DNA of 64,000 nt from Candidatus Eisenbacteria bacterium (GTDB lineage Bacteria > Eisenbacteria > RBG-16-71-46): contig DASTBI010000158.1 in assembly GCA_035712145.1 (NCBI GenBank), forward strand, positions 1 through 64,000. Reading direction: 5' to 3'. Positions 40,811-49,775 of this stretch are shown here, piece after piece (position 1 is the first letter of the stretch; every line of letters starts with the position of its first letter). The notes beneath the pieces were generated by a model. That model made no database searches. It saw only the letters and a list, made by a program, of their open reading frames with translations, and had not been told where the DNA came from. The position numbers and the translations under genes were made by a program.

Positions 40811-42933
40811 CGAGAGGTCTCCTTGCCCGTGACGGCCGCCGGCGCTCCCTCCAGCTCGGCAGCGAAGGTTTCGAGATCGTCGGTGGGAAGCCGGCACGCA
40901 CGGTCGACACAGACGTATGCGGTCGCTGCGCCCTGCGGCGCCAGCGTGGCCACGAACGGCGCCAGCCGGGCGAGGCGCTTCCTGCGCTCGCCGGAATCCA
41001 CCACCATCAGCATGTCGTCCGGAAGGTAACGCCGATCGAACACCCGGATCATGGCTCGGGTGTCGGCCGCTGCGGGGTCGCCCGCCACCACGACGTGGCG
41101 GGGCTTGACCGCCGCCAGATCCATCGCCATCAGCATCCGCGGCATGGCCGAGGCGAAGGGCTCGAGCCGGCGCGCGTAGTACTCGAGCGTGCGCGCCATG
41201 AGGCGCCGCCAGTCGTCGCGATCGAGCACTTCCGCGAGGCGCTGGAGATTCCACGCCGCAACCGAATTGCCGGCGACCTCCGCTCCGTCGTGGCCGTCCT
41301 TGAGCCGCACGTGAATGGAAGGGTCAGCGGGGCTCTCGAAGAACCCCCCCTGCTCCTCGTCCCAGAAGAGCTCGATCTGGCGAGCGGTGATCTCGACGGC
41401 GCGCTCGAGCCACAGGGGATCGAAAGTGGCGGCATAGAGCTCGAGCAGCCCCTGCGCGAAATAGGCGTAGTCGTCGAGCTGGCCGGCTTCCGCGGCTTCG
41501 CCTTCGCGCCATCTCCGTCGCAGAACACCGGTCTCTTCGTCGCGCAGATGGCTCCACAGGAAGTCGGCCGCGCGGCTCGCGCGTGACGCGTACTCGGGCT
41601 GCTCGAGCACCCGCGCGCCGCGCGCGAACGCGGTGATCATGAGCCCGTTCCAGGCGGTGATGACCTTGTCGTCGCGATGGGGGCGCGGCCTCCGCGATCG
41701 CGCGGCGAGCAGCCGTGAGCGCGCGGCCTGCCAGCGGCGCTCGACCTCGTCAGGCTGGGTCCCGAGCTTGCGGGCCACGTCCTCCGGGTCTTGCGATTCG
41801 TGGAGGATCGAGGCGCCGCCCTCGAAGTTGCCCGCGGGGGTGACGCCGAAGCGCAACGCCACGAGGTGCGCGTCGTCCGCGCCCAGGACCTCCGTGAGCT
41901 CGGCGGGCGTCCACACGTAGAACTTCCCCTCCTCGCCTTCGCTGTCGGCATCCTCGGCCGAGTCGAATGCGCCTCCCCGAGCGGTGAGGTCACGCGCCAC
42001 GTACTCGAAGATCCCGTGCGCCGTGGCCGCGTCGACCGGCCGCCGCGCCACCTGGAAGGCGTCGAGAAAGGCGGTCGCGATCAACGCCTGGTCGTAGAGC
42101 ATCTTCTCGAAGTGCGGCACCAGCCACTGCGCATCGGTCGAGTAGCGGTGGAAACCTCCGCCCACGTGGTCATGGATCCCGCCCGCGCGCATCGCGTCGA
42201 GCTGGTGAAGCACCATCGACAGCGCCGCTTCGCGCCGCGCCGGGTCGCGCATGGCGACGCGCAGGAGGAAGTCCAGATTGACGGTGGAAGGGAACTTGGG
42301 CTGCGTGCCGAATCCACCGTGGCGGGCGTCGTAGGACGCCGAGAGCTCGCGAAAGGCGCGGTCGATCAGCGCCTCGATGGGCGGAGCTTCGCGGTCCGCG
42401 CGGTTCAGACTGGCGAGCGCTGCCAGCACCTGATCTCCCGTGCGCTCCAGATCGGCGCGCTGCGTGGTCCACACCTCGTGCACGCGCGACAGCACCTCCG
42501 CGAGGCCCGGGCGCCCGTAGGCGGATCGCGGCGGGAAGTACGTGCCCCCGAAGAACGGCTTGAGATCCGGCGTGAGGAAGACGTTGAGCGGCCACCCCCC
42601 TCCGGCGCCCATCGTCTGCATCGCGGTCATGTACACCCGATCGACGTCGGGACGCTCCTCGCGGTCCACCTTGACCGGCACGAACCAGCGGTTGAGCAGC
42701 TCGGCGATCGTGTCGTCCTCGAAGGACTCGCGCTCCATGACGTGACACCAGTGGCAGGTCGAATAGCCGATCGAGAGAAAGACCGGCTTGTCGTCGTCTC
42801 GCGCCGTTCGAAAGGCCTCCTCCCCCCAGGGTCGCCAGTCCACAGGATTCGTGGCGTGCTGGAGCAGGTAGGGGCTTTTCTGGCTCGAGAGTCGGTTGGG
42901 CTTGCGGGAGTGGTCCGCGGGGTCACGCAGCAC
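40807..42933 (-). CDS. Thioredoxin-domain protein of the YyaL/SSP411 family
   Basis: The 708-residue cytosolic protein has an N-terminal thioredoxin-like domain with C60-H-W-C63 and the family signature [14 protein letters not shown], followed by an alpha6/alpha6-barrel like that of N-acylglucosamine 2-epimerases ([38 protein letters not shown]). Orthologues are widespread, but their reaction is unknown. A GTG at 42933 starts the domain at the conserved position. The ATGA overlap with dsbD, together with its own CxxC, suggests a thiol-redox role. Confidence 0.9.
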   Translation of the reverse strand: MLRDPADHSRKPNRLSSQKSPYLLQHATNPVDWRPWGEEAFRTARDDDKPVFLSIGYSTCHWCHVMERESFEDDTIAELLNRWFVPVKVDREERPDVDRVYMTAMQTMGAGGGWPLNVFLTPDLKPFFGGTYFPPRSAYGRPGLAEVLSRVHEVWTTQRADLERTGDQVLAALASLNRADREAPPIEALIDRAFRELSASYDARHGGFGTQPKFPSTVNLDFLLRVAMRDPARREAALSMVLHQLDAMRAGGIHDHVGGGFHRYSTDAQWLVPHFEKMLYDQALIATAFLDAFQVARRPVDAATAHGIFEYVARDLTARGGAFDSAEDADSEGEEGKFYVWTPAELTEVLGADDAHLVALRFGVTPAGNFEGGASILHESQDPEDVARKLGTQPDEVERRWQAARSRLLAARSRRPRPHRDDKVITAWNGLMITAFARGARVLEQPEYASRASRAADFLWSHLRDEETGVLRRRWREGEAAEAGQLDDYAYFAQGLLELYAATFDPLWLERAVEITARQIELFWDEEQGGFFESPADPSIHVRLKDGHDGAEVAGNSVAAWNLQRLAEVLDRDDWRRLMARTLEYYARRLEPFASAMPRMLMAMDLAAVKPRHVVVAGDPAAADTRAMIRVFDRRYLPDDMLMVVDSGERRKRLARLAPFVATLAPQGAATAYVCVDRACRLPTDDLETFAAELEGAPAAVTGKETSR

Positions 42934-42966
42934 GCGGGAAGGGTATCAGAGGCCTCCGACGCGGTG

Positions 42967-43395
42967 TCAGGGGCTGGTCAGCGGAATACGCCGGGCAAAC
43001 CGGCCTGCCGCGCGGGCCAGGGGACCCGCCGACAGCGCGAGCAGCGTGGCGAGCGCGAGCTCGAGCGCGAGCATTCCCGCCGCGGAGATCCCGGAGGCCG
43101 TCGAAAGCCATGGAACGCCTTGGGAAACCACCGATCGGCTCGCCGTGGCCAGGGCCCAGAGTCCCTGCCAACCCCCGGCGAGTCCGCCGGCGAGCGCCAG
43201 TGACAGAACGGTGACTGGCTGGAGGATCACGCGAACCCACCAGGGAAACGCTGGCGCGACCACGGTCATCTCGAACGACTCGCTCCCGACGCGGGCCATG
43301 ACGCGGTCGGTGAACCCATCGGGAGCCGAATCCCGGGCGCTCAGCGTCCGCTCCAGCGTCCGATCGACCCAGCGGTCCAGGTCTTCGGAGCTCAT
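42967..43395 (-). CDS. Membrane protein coupled to ECF sigma factor (probable anti-sigma factor)
   Basis: The 142-residue product has a soluble N-terminus of about 45 residues (LDRWVDRTLERTLSARDSAPDGFTDRVMARV) and three or four hydrophobic segments. The ATGA overlap with the sigma-factor gene is the usual arrangement of sigma/anti-sigma pairs. There is no zinc HxxxCxxC motif, so it is not a ZAS-type anti-sigma; the role is inferred from position. Confidence 0.7.
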   Translation of the reverse strand: MSSEDLDRWVDRTLERTLSARDSAPDGFTDRVMARVGSESFEMTVVAPAFPWWVRVILQPVTVLSLALAGGLAGGWQGLWALATASRSVVSQGVPWLSTASGISAAGMLALELALATLLALSAGPLARAAGRFARRIPLTSP

Positions 43396-43994
43396 CCTCG
43401 CTCGCTCTCCTGCCATGCCGCGCGCAGCGCGGACCTCGCGCGACTCAGATGAGTCTTCACCGTGTTCTCCGGCATGCCGAGCACACGCGCCGCGTCCTCC
43501 ACCGACCGATCGTAGAAGTAGTAGAGCGTCACCACCGCGCGCTGCGCTTCCGTCAGCCGGGTCATGAGGCGCTCCAGCTTCTCCCCTGCTTCCCCCGTGT
43601 CGGCCGATCGGTGCCCGGACGGCTCCATGGCCTCCCTGCCGATCCGCCGCGCCTCGCGCGTCCTGCGTGCCGCGAGCCTCGCCGCGCGATCGAATGCGAG
43701 CCTCACCACGATGCGGTGGAGCCACGTCGTGAAGGCGGCGTCACCGCGAAAGCGCGGAAGCGCTCGCCACACTCTCACGAACGCGTCCTGGGCCACCTCC
43801 TCGGCGTCCGCCGGGACTCGCACGATCCGCAGCGCGAGGGCATAGGCCCGATCCCGATGGCGTTCCACCAGAGCGCGGAACGCCTCGGTTTCACCACGCC
43901 GGGCCCGCTCGATCCACTCGATCTCGAGGCCGGGCGCCGGGCCCATGGTCCCCATCAGCTCCTTGGACCCGGTGTGGGGCTCGTCAGGTTTCAT
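43392..43994 (-). CDS. ECF-type RNA polymerase sigma factor
   Basis: The product is about 200 residues with region 2 (EAFRALVERHRDRAYALALRIVRVPADAEEVAQDAFVRVWRAL) and region 4 (LTEAQRAVVTLYYFYDRSVEDAARVLGMPENTVKTHLSRARSAL) of a sigma-70 ECF factor. It directs RNA polymerase to stress or envelope promoters and is probably held by the membrane protein encoded downstream. The start is uncertain: 43994 is used here, while the internal ATG at 43955 has AAGGAG close ahead, and an earlier in-frame ATG is at 44033. Confidence 0.9.
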   Translation of the reverse strand: MKPDEPHTGSKELMGTMGPAPGLEIEWIERARRGETEAFRALVERHRDRAYALALRIVRVPADAEEVAQDAFVRVWRALPRFRGDAAFTTWLHRIVVRLAFDRAARLAARRTREARRIGREAMEPSGHRSADTGEAGEKLERLMTRLTEAQRAVVTLYYFYDRSVEDAARVLGMPENTVKTHLSRARSALRAAWQESERG

Positions 43995-44016
43995 CGCGGC
44001 GCTGAAACCCGGGAAC

Positions 44017-44030
44017 GACCCGCGAGGGTC
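44017..44030. promoter_or_regulatory. Inverted repeat in the sigma-factor/membrane-protein intergenic region
   Basis: GACCC-GCGA-GGGTC is a 14-bp inverted repeat upstream of both the sigma-factor gene (minus) and the membrane-protein gene (plus). It could be an operator; no ECF-type GGAAC/GTC promoter with correct spacing is visible. Confidence 0.3.
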
Positions 44031-44107
44031 CAAACCTGCGAATGGAACACCACCAGGCCGGGGCCCGGCATGGGCCCGGCGCCCCGCACCCGAAGGAGGG
44101 CAAGGCC

Positions 44108-44560
44108 ATGTTCGGATTCGACGGCGGAGACTTCATCCCGTTTCTGGTGTTTTCGATCCCCATCATCGCGATCGTCGGCGGCATCACCACGGGCATCATC
44201 AAGACGCTCGGTCGGCAGCGACTGATCGAGCTGGCTCAGCAGGAGCGGATCGCCGCGATCCAGCGCGGCATCGACGTCTCGAAGCTTCCGCCCCTGCCCA
44301 ACATCGGGCTCGACGAAGACGACCTGCTCGGACTCTCCGGCCCCGAGCGAGACCGACGTCGCGCGCAGGGGCTCCTGATCGCGGGGATCATCACGCTGGC
44401 TGTCTCCGCCGGGCTCATCGCGTTCTTCACGCTGATGGAGCCGGGCAAGAACCTCTGGGCGGTCGGCATCATTCCAGGCGCCGCGGGTGTCGCGCTGCTG
44501 CTCTCGGCGTTGATCGTCCATCCCCGGGGCGGAGTGGCCGGCAATCCTCCGAGCGCGTAG
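44108..44560 (+). CDS. Membrane protein of the DUF6249 type
   Basis: The 150-residue product has an N-terminal transmembrane helix (about 10-32), a charged cytoplasmic stretch (RQRLIELAQQERIAAIQRGIDVSKLP) and two more helices (about 88-108 and 118-136). The QQERxAAIxRGI pattern is typical of DUF6249 proteins, often found next to ECF sigma genes. AAGGAGGG lies 8 bases before the ATG. It is divergent from the sigma factor, which may control it. Confidence 0.8.
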   Translation: MFGFDGGDFIPFLVFSIPIIAIVGGITTGIIKTLGRQRLIELAQQERIAAIQRGIDVSKLPPLPNIGLDEDDLLGLSGPERDRRRAQGLLIAGIITLAVSAGLIAFFTLMEPGKNLWAVGIIPGAAGVALLLSALIVHPRGGVAGNPPSA

Positions 44561-44604
44561 CCGGTTTTCCCTATCCACGTTCCCTCGCGCACGAGGTGTC
44601 TTCG

Positions 44605-44784
44605 ATGTGGATCGATTCCGATCTCTATGACCTGGCCGGAATGATGCTTCTCGGCGGCGCGTGGGTTACGGCGTGCGGCGGAGTGCTCGCGGGATTCGCC
44701 CGCCACCTGCTGATCCAGCGCCGCATCGAGCGGACGTATCGCCTCCGGCTGGCGCGCTGGCGCGCGACGGTCGATACCGCCTAG
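44605..44784 (+). CDS. Very small membrane protein
   Basis: This 59-residue protein has one hydrophobic helix (LYDLAGMMLLGGAWVTACGGVLAGFA) and a basic tail (RRIERTYRLRLARWR), as for a single-pass inner-membrane protein with its C-terminus in the cytoplasm. GAGGTG precedes the ATG. It follows the DUF6249 gene by 44 bases and overlaps the convergent YhaN-like gene by 4 bases. Function is unknown. Confidence 0.6.
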   Translation: MWIDSDLYDLAGMMLLGGAWVTACGGVLAGFARHLLIQRRIERTYRLRLARWRATVDTA

Positions 44785-47672
44785 CCGGCCAGCTCGCCGG
44801 CGTCTCGCTCGGCGCCCACGGAGCGGGCATCGAGCCACTGCACGCGCCCGAGGTACAGCTCGCGATCGACCTCGGCCATCATGTCGAATCGCCGCCGATG
44901 GCAGGTGAGCAGCACGACCTGATGTGTGGTGGCGAGCTCGATCAGCAACCGCATCCCGCTCCGGGCTCGCTCGTCGTCGCTCGTCACGAAGACATCGTCG
45001 AGCAGGAACGGCAGCGGAGTCTGCCCGCGTGACAGGAATTCGCTCACCGCGAGGCGCACGGCCAGGTAGAGCTGATCACGGGCGCCGGCCGAGAGCTGCT
45101 GGTCGGCTTTGCCTCGTGCCAGCGTCTGTCCCCCCATCAGCCGCACCGAGAAATCGAGATCGTCCCCGAAACGGATCTGGTCGATCGTGGAGCCGACCAT
45201 CTGCAGCAGCTCGGCGACCCGGCGGTTCAGATAGTCCGCCCACCGCTGGTGCGTCTCGGCCGCGACCTCGCGGATCGTGGTGATCGCCAGCTCGACCGAT
45301 TCCATGAAGCGCTGTGCGCGGACCCGCGCGCGTTGGATGCGCTCGAGCTGCGCGCGGCGCTCCGGACGCTGGGCGTGCACGCGGCGCGAGACTTCCTCCA
45401 CCTGGACCCGGAGATCCGCTCGCTTCCTCTGCGCTTCCTCCTGGCGCTCGAGCAGCCGGCGGCGCTCCTCGTCGATCGAGCGCTGATTGCGAGGCGATCG
45501 CGACGACGTGCCTCCTTCGGCGAGCGCCACCTGGCTCTCCAGCTCCGCGCGCCGCGCATCGGAGAGCCGGCGGCGCTCGGCGCTCGGAATCAGCTCACGG
45601 GTCAGCAGCATCAGCCGCTGTCGCGACTGCTCTTTCTCTGCCAGCTCGCGGAGGTGCTCGGACCAGGGCCGCGACGGATCGTAGGTCAGCCCGGCCGACT
45701 GGAGGATCCGCAGCGCCCGCTCCCGAAGTCCCGACGCCGCGGCTTCGTCCACCTGCTTCTGCTGATCGATCCATCCCCAGTTGCGGTCGAGCGCCGCGAG
45801 CTTCTGGCGAACCGCCTCGAGCTGGCGAAGGAGCCCCGCCACCTTTTCGAGGCTCTCGGGGTCGGCCGTGGTGACGCCGAATCGCGCGAGCAGCTCGCCG
45901 GCTTCCTCCATGGACTGGCGTCGGCGCGCATCCAGCGCCGCGAGACGAGACTGCGCCTGCACCGCCGGAGCGCTCTCGTCGCGGAGGCGCGCCAGCTCGT
46001 TCCATTCGCGGAGCAGCTCGATGTGATCGCGATAGCCGTGCTGGCGGGACAGGCTCTGGAGCGCGGTCTCGGTCTCGGCACGCTGATGCTTGAGCTGGTT
46101 GAGACTACGCTGCGCGTCGGCGAGCAGACGCAGCGACTCCTCGCGCTCATCGGCCCTCATGTTCCGGCCGCCCGTGACCAGCGCGATGCCGATTCCGAAC
46201 AGGACCGTGCCGGCGATGAAGAACGTGGTCGAGAGCCAGGGAAGTCCGCGCAGCGACGCCACCACCGTCCCCGCCACCAGCGTGGCGATGCCGAGCGCGA
46301 GCAGGAACCAGCCGGGCAGCGTGCGGCTGGAGCGCTGGGCGTCGATGGCGCGCAGGGTCTCGCTGCTGGTGGTGCGCTGGCTTTCGAGCGTCGCGCTCTC
46401 GGTGTGATGGGCGATGGTCAGCTCCGACTGGCGCCGCAGCAGGGCATGGTCGGCCTCCGAGAGACGGCCGAGGCGATGGGTCAGCCACTGGAGCCGTCCG
46501 GGGTCGTGCCCTTCACCGGCCAGCGATTCGCGCACCTGGAAGATCTCGTCGCGCAGCCGGGATTCCTCCTCGCCGATCCGGCGGATCTCGGCGCCAAGGC
46601 TTACGCAGCGATCGGCTTCGAGCGCGCCGCCGGCTTCGAAGGTCGCGAGGCTCCTCCGCTCGCTCTCCAGCTCGGCGCGCTGGCGTGACGCTTCTTCCTG
46701 ACGCCGTCCCTCGAGCGTGGACACGTTGCGCTCGGCTTCCTCGAGGCGGGCCACGGTGTCGCGCAGCTGGCTCTCGGCGTCGCCGGGCATCTGGCTCACC
46801 GCCGAGAGGCTGTCGGCCTCGCGGCGCAGCGCCTCGATCTCCTCCTGACGCTTCTGGTCCTCTTCGAGCTGCCGCAACGCGTCGCTGGCGAGCACGCCGC
46901 GCCACTCGGAGTCCAGCCCGGCAAGGGCGTCGCGGGTCTCCCGCTCGACCTCTTCCAGGTCGGCGAGCTCCGCGAGCGGGGCGGCATTCTGTTCCAGCTC
47001 GTGGGTGAGCTCCTGCAGCTCGGTTTCGAGCAGGCGGCTCTTGGCCTCGAGGCGCGCGAGCGCGTTGACGATGGTGCCGGTGAACTCCAGCTCCGGGCAG
47101 TCGTAACGCTTGAGCGCCGTCTCGAGGATCTTGATCGCCTCGCTCGCTCGCGTGTCCCCCACCCGCGAGTCGGCCACGGCCTCGAGCCGCGCGCGCAGCG
47201 TGGGCGAGCGGCGCTCCCGCTCGTCGTCGGGCACGACCTGCCACAGCTCGCCCTGCCGGACCAGTGCGCAGCGCTCGAACTCGTCGGCGTCGAGCTCGAG
47301 CAGGCGCTTGCCCACGGGATAGTCGTTGCCGTCGCGGAAGTCGGCCGTCACATCCTGGCCGCGGCTGCTCCAGACGGCCACCGTGCCCTGGTCGAAGTCG
47401 CGCGACACCGTGTATTGCTCGCCTTCGCACTCGAATTCGAGCTCGACCCGATAGGTGCCGCCGTCCCATGGCTTCCAGCGCTCGAGCGGAGTCAGCGGGC
47501 GGTGGCTGCGGCGATCACCGTTCAGTCCGTAGAGCGCGGCCGTCACGGCGGCGAGGAGCGTGGACTTGCCGCGCTCATTGTCGTCGAGGATCACGGTCAT
47601 GCGGTCGGGATCGAAGTGGATCTCGCCGCGCAGCGCGCCGAAGCCGTCGGCCTTGAGACGCAGCAGCTTCAC
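44781..47672 (-). CDS. YhaN/SbcC-like ATPase
   Basis: The 963-residue protein has a Rad50-type ATPase split by long coiled coils. The N-terminal lobe has LDDNERGKSTLL, a Walker A that keeps GKST but has Asp in place of the first Gly, and VRQGELWQVV. The C-terminal lobe has the signature LSAGARDQLYLAVRLA and Walker B LPFLLDDVFV. Two hydrophobic helices near residues 445-490 interrupt the coiled coil, as in YhaN (and unlike SbcC), suggesting membrane association. The start is a GTG in a GTGA overlap with the nuclease gene. Together they should form an SbcCD/YhaNO-like DNA-end-processing complex. Confidence 0.9.
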   Translation of the reverse strand: MKLLRLKADGFGALRGEIHFDPDRMTVILDDNERGKSTLLAAVTAALYGLNGDRRSHRPLTPLERWKPWDGGTYRVELEFECEGEQYTVSRDFDQGTVAVWSSRGQDVTADFRDGNDYPVGKRLLELDADEFERCALVRQGELWQVVPDDERERRSPTLRARLEAVADSRVGDTRASEAIKILETALKRYDCPELEFTGTIVNALARLEAKSRLLETELQELTHELEQNAAPLAELADLEEVERETRDALAGLDSEWRGVLASDALRQLEEDQKRQEEIEALRREADSLSAVSQMPGDAESQLRDTVARLEEAERNVSTLEGRRQEEASRQRAELESERRSLATFEAGGALEADRCVSLGAEIRRIGEEESRLRDEIFQVRESLAGEGHDPGRLQWLTHRLGRLSEADHALLRRQSELTIAHHTESATLESQRTTSSETLRAIDAQRSSRTLPGWFLLALGIATLVAGTVVASLRGLPWLSTTFFIAGTVLFGIGIALVTGGRNMRADEREESLRLLADAQRSLNQLKHQRAETETALQSLSRQHGYRDHIELLREWNELARLRDESAPAVQAQSRLAALDARRRQSMEEAGELLARFGVTTADPESLEKVAGLLRQLEAVRQKLAALDRNWGWIDQQKQVDEAAASGLRERALRILQSAGLTYDPSRPWSEHLRELAEKEQSRQRLMLLTRELIPSAERRRLSDARRAELESQVALAEGGTSSRSPRNQRSIDEERRRLLERQEEAQRKRADLRVQVEEVSRRVHAQRPERRAQLERIQRARVRAQRFMESVELAITTIREVAAETHQRWADYLNRRVAELLQMVGSTIDQIRFGDDLDFSVRLMGGQTLARGKADQQLSAGARDQLYLAVRLAVSEFLSRGQTPLPFLLDDVFVTSDDERARSGMRLLIELATTHQVVLLTCHRRRFDMMAEVDRELYLGRVQWLDARSVGAERDAGELAG

Positions 47673-48889
47673 GGCTCGAGCTCCTCGTGGACCGGGATCG
47701 CTTCCTTGAGCTGGAAGGCATCGAGTCCGTGATAGAGCGCGCGCTCGAGCCGCGCCTTCTCCTCGGGATCGGAGGCGGCATCCAGCCGCTGCAGGAGCGC
47801 GCGCGCGAAGCGCTCGTCGGTGGTCGCGCCGCTCGACTCCCGGTAGCTGTCGAGCGGATAGTCGGGACGCAGGCTGCGGCGGTCGATGCGGAGATGGAAC
47901 ACGCGAGCGGACACCTCGCGCGCCGGCTCGTAGCGGACGTCGCGCGCCAGGCGTCCGGTGAGACGCACGGTCACGATGTCGTCATCGCCGGCGCCGACGT
48001 CGTCGAGCGCGCGCTCGATCTTGCGATCCACGCGCTCCGCGCTCACGCAGCCGGTGACGTCGACCAGCAGCGTGTGCACCTGGCGCCGGTCGAGCGGCAC
48101 GAATTCGGTCTCGACGAACGGCTGCCGGTGGCCGTGCTCGATCCTCACCTCGAGCCCGCCGTGCGCTCCGAGCTCGGTGGTGTCGAGCGCGACCGCGGAG
48201 CCAGCGTAGGCGAGCCGCACGCCCGCCACGCGTCCCTGGGGCGATGCCAGCCGGCCGGCCGCGTGGTAGTGCCCGACCGCGTGATAGGTGAAGGGGGAAT
48301 CCACGGCCTCCTCGTCCGAGAACGGGGAGATCGTGGTCTGGCCGGGCGGCACGTGCCCTTCGCGAGAGCCGTGGAAGACCGCGACGTTCACTTGCGGATC
48401 CCCGACCTGGACGTCGCGAAGCCAGTCCTTGGACAGCGGGCGTTCCGCGACGCTCACCTTGGAGATGTAGCAGCGGCCCCAGACCCGCACGCCATCCACC
48501 AGCGGCGCATGAGTCCAGCGGGCGTCGGTGAAGACGTGCACGTGGTCGGGCCACTGACGGCCGCGCGCCTTGAGCAATCGCGGATTCCAGTAGAGGCTCT
48601 GCGGCGAGCACGGATCGTGGTTGCCGGGCGCGATGAAGACCGGAGGGCAGCCCGGGATCTGGAAGGCGCCGATCGCGAAGGCGAGCGTGTCGGCATCGAC
48701 GCCTTCCTCGTCGAAGAGATCGCCGGCGAGCAGAATGCCCTGGACGTTGCGCTCGATGGCTTCCTTGACTGCGCGCTCGAGCGCTTCGCGTTGGTCACGG
48801 CGGCGGAGCTCGCGACGATCGGGCGGCAGCCAGCCGAACGGCCGGCCGAGATGGAAGTCGGAGATCTGGAGAAGCCGCACCAGGCCCAT
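47669..48889 (-). CDS. YhaO/SbcD-like DNA repair metallophosphoesterase
   Basis: The 406-residue calcineurin-like nuclease has LLQISDFHLG (D-x-H), LLAGDLFDEE, PGNHDP and GHYHAA metal-ligand motifs, in the order of Mre11/SbcD. The C-terminal 150 residues form the capping and ATPase-binding region. The ATG at 48889 starts at the fold; the frame extends upstream without similarity. The GTGA overlap with the YhaN-like gene fits a stable two-subunit complex that processes double-strand ends or hairpins. Confidence 0.9.
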   Translation of the reverse strand: MGLVRLLQISDFHLGRPFGWLPPDRRELRRRDQREALERAVKEAIERNVQGILLAGDLFDEEGVDADTLAFAIGAFQIPGCPPVFIAPGNHDPCSPQSLYWNPRLLKARGRQWPDHVHVFTDARWTHAPLVDGVRVWGRCYISKVSVAERPLSKDWLRDVQVGDPQVNVAVFHGSREGHVPPGQTTISPFSDEEAVDSPFTYHAVGHYHAAGRLASPQGRVAGVRLAYAGSAVALDTTELGAHGGLEVRIEHGHRQPFVETEFVPLDRRQVHTLLVDVTGCVSAERVDRKIERALDDVGAGDDDIVTVRLTGRLARDVRYEPAREVSARVFHLRIDRRSLRPDYPLDSYRESSGATTDERFARALLQRLDAASDPEEKARLERALYHGLDAFQLKEAIPVHEELEP

Positions 48890-49046
48890 GGCGGTCGAAC
48901 CCCTCCTTGCGCTCGCCTCGCGGCCACGTCCATCCAGGACCTGCTGGAGTCGCGGAACCGCGGCAACATAGCAGGAAGCGCCACCGTCGACAACGGATGG
49001 AACCTCGACTTCGTTGAGGTAGCATCGCCTCGTCCTTCGATCTCGC

Positions 49047-49775
49047 ATGGAACACGACCGAGCCGATCCCACGCCGCCGCCACCCGCCACTCGTCCGTCC
49101 TGGAACACGAGAGCGGTCGTGCTCTTCGTGGTCATCCTCGCCCTGCTGATGGGGATCGGTCTCACCAGCTGGCTCTACCGCCCGGCGGCGCCCTCGGGTC
49201 TGCCGCAGGACTCGAGCGTCGCCGAGGCGCTCGATCTCCTGGGCGGCTCGATCGAGGTGGATGCCGGCGCGCTCCGCTACGCCACGTCGCTCGGTGAAGG
49301 CGGGAAACGCGCTCGCCCGGATGGGGCTCGCGACCGGCGCCTGACCGAAGCCGCCTTCCGCCTCGAGCAGGGACGCGCGCGACATCGCTTCGATCCGCGC
49401 TTCGACTGTCTGCTCGGCCACGTGGCGCTGGAAGCCGACCGCCTGGAGCTGGCCGAGCGTCGCTTCCGCGCGGCGCTCTCGCTGACCCCGCGCTACGGCG
49501 AGGCGCGGCTCGGCCTCGGCGTCACGCTGGCGCGCCGCGCCTTGGCGGAGGGCGATCAGGCTTCGTCCCGCGGCCTTCTGTTGCAGGCGATCGCCCAGTT
49601 CGCAGCCGTGGACGAGAGAGACTCCTTCTACCGGTTCGCACTCTACGATCGCGTGCTGCTCCTGCTCGACGTCGGGCGGGCCGAGGAAGCGAAGCGGCTC
49701 GCTCGGCGCTACGAGGAGCTCGAGCCGACCAGCGCGTGGACGGAAGCCTTGCGGCGCCGTCTGGAGCAGGGCTAG
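49047..49775 (+). CDS. Membrane-anchored TPR protein
   Basis: The 242-residue product has a single transmembrane helix (about 23-44) after a Pro-rich cytosolic start, then three or four TPR-like repeats (LAERRFRAALSLTPRYGEARLGLGVTLA, AKRLARRYEELEPTSAWTEALRRRLEQG). It is a periplasmic scaffold by topology. The gene is divergent from the YhaO-like gene, 157 bases away, and ends directly at the stop of the convergent GT-C/TPR gene. Confidence 0.8.
   Translation: MEHDRADPTPPPPATRPSWNTRAVVLFVVILALLMGIGLTSWLYRPAAPSGLPQDSSVAEALDLLGGSIEVDAGALRYATSLGEGGKRARPDGARDRRLTEAAFRLEQGRARHRFDPRFDCLLGHVALEADRLELAERRFRAALSLTPRYGEARLGLGVTLARRALAEGDQASSRGLLLQAIAQFAAVDERDSFYRFALYDRVLLLLDVGRAEEAKRLARRYEELEPTSAWTEALRRRLEQG

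Noticed and set aside
43945-44604. Longer version of the 59-residue membrane protein starting far upstream
   Set aside because: The upstream part reads the DUF6249 gene in another frame; GAGGTG before the ATG at 44605 supports the short form.
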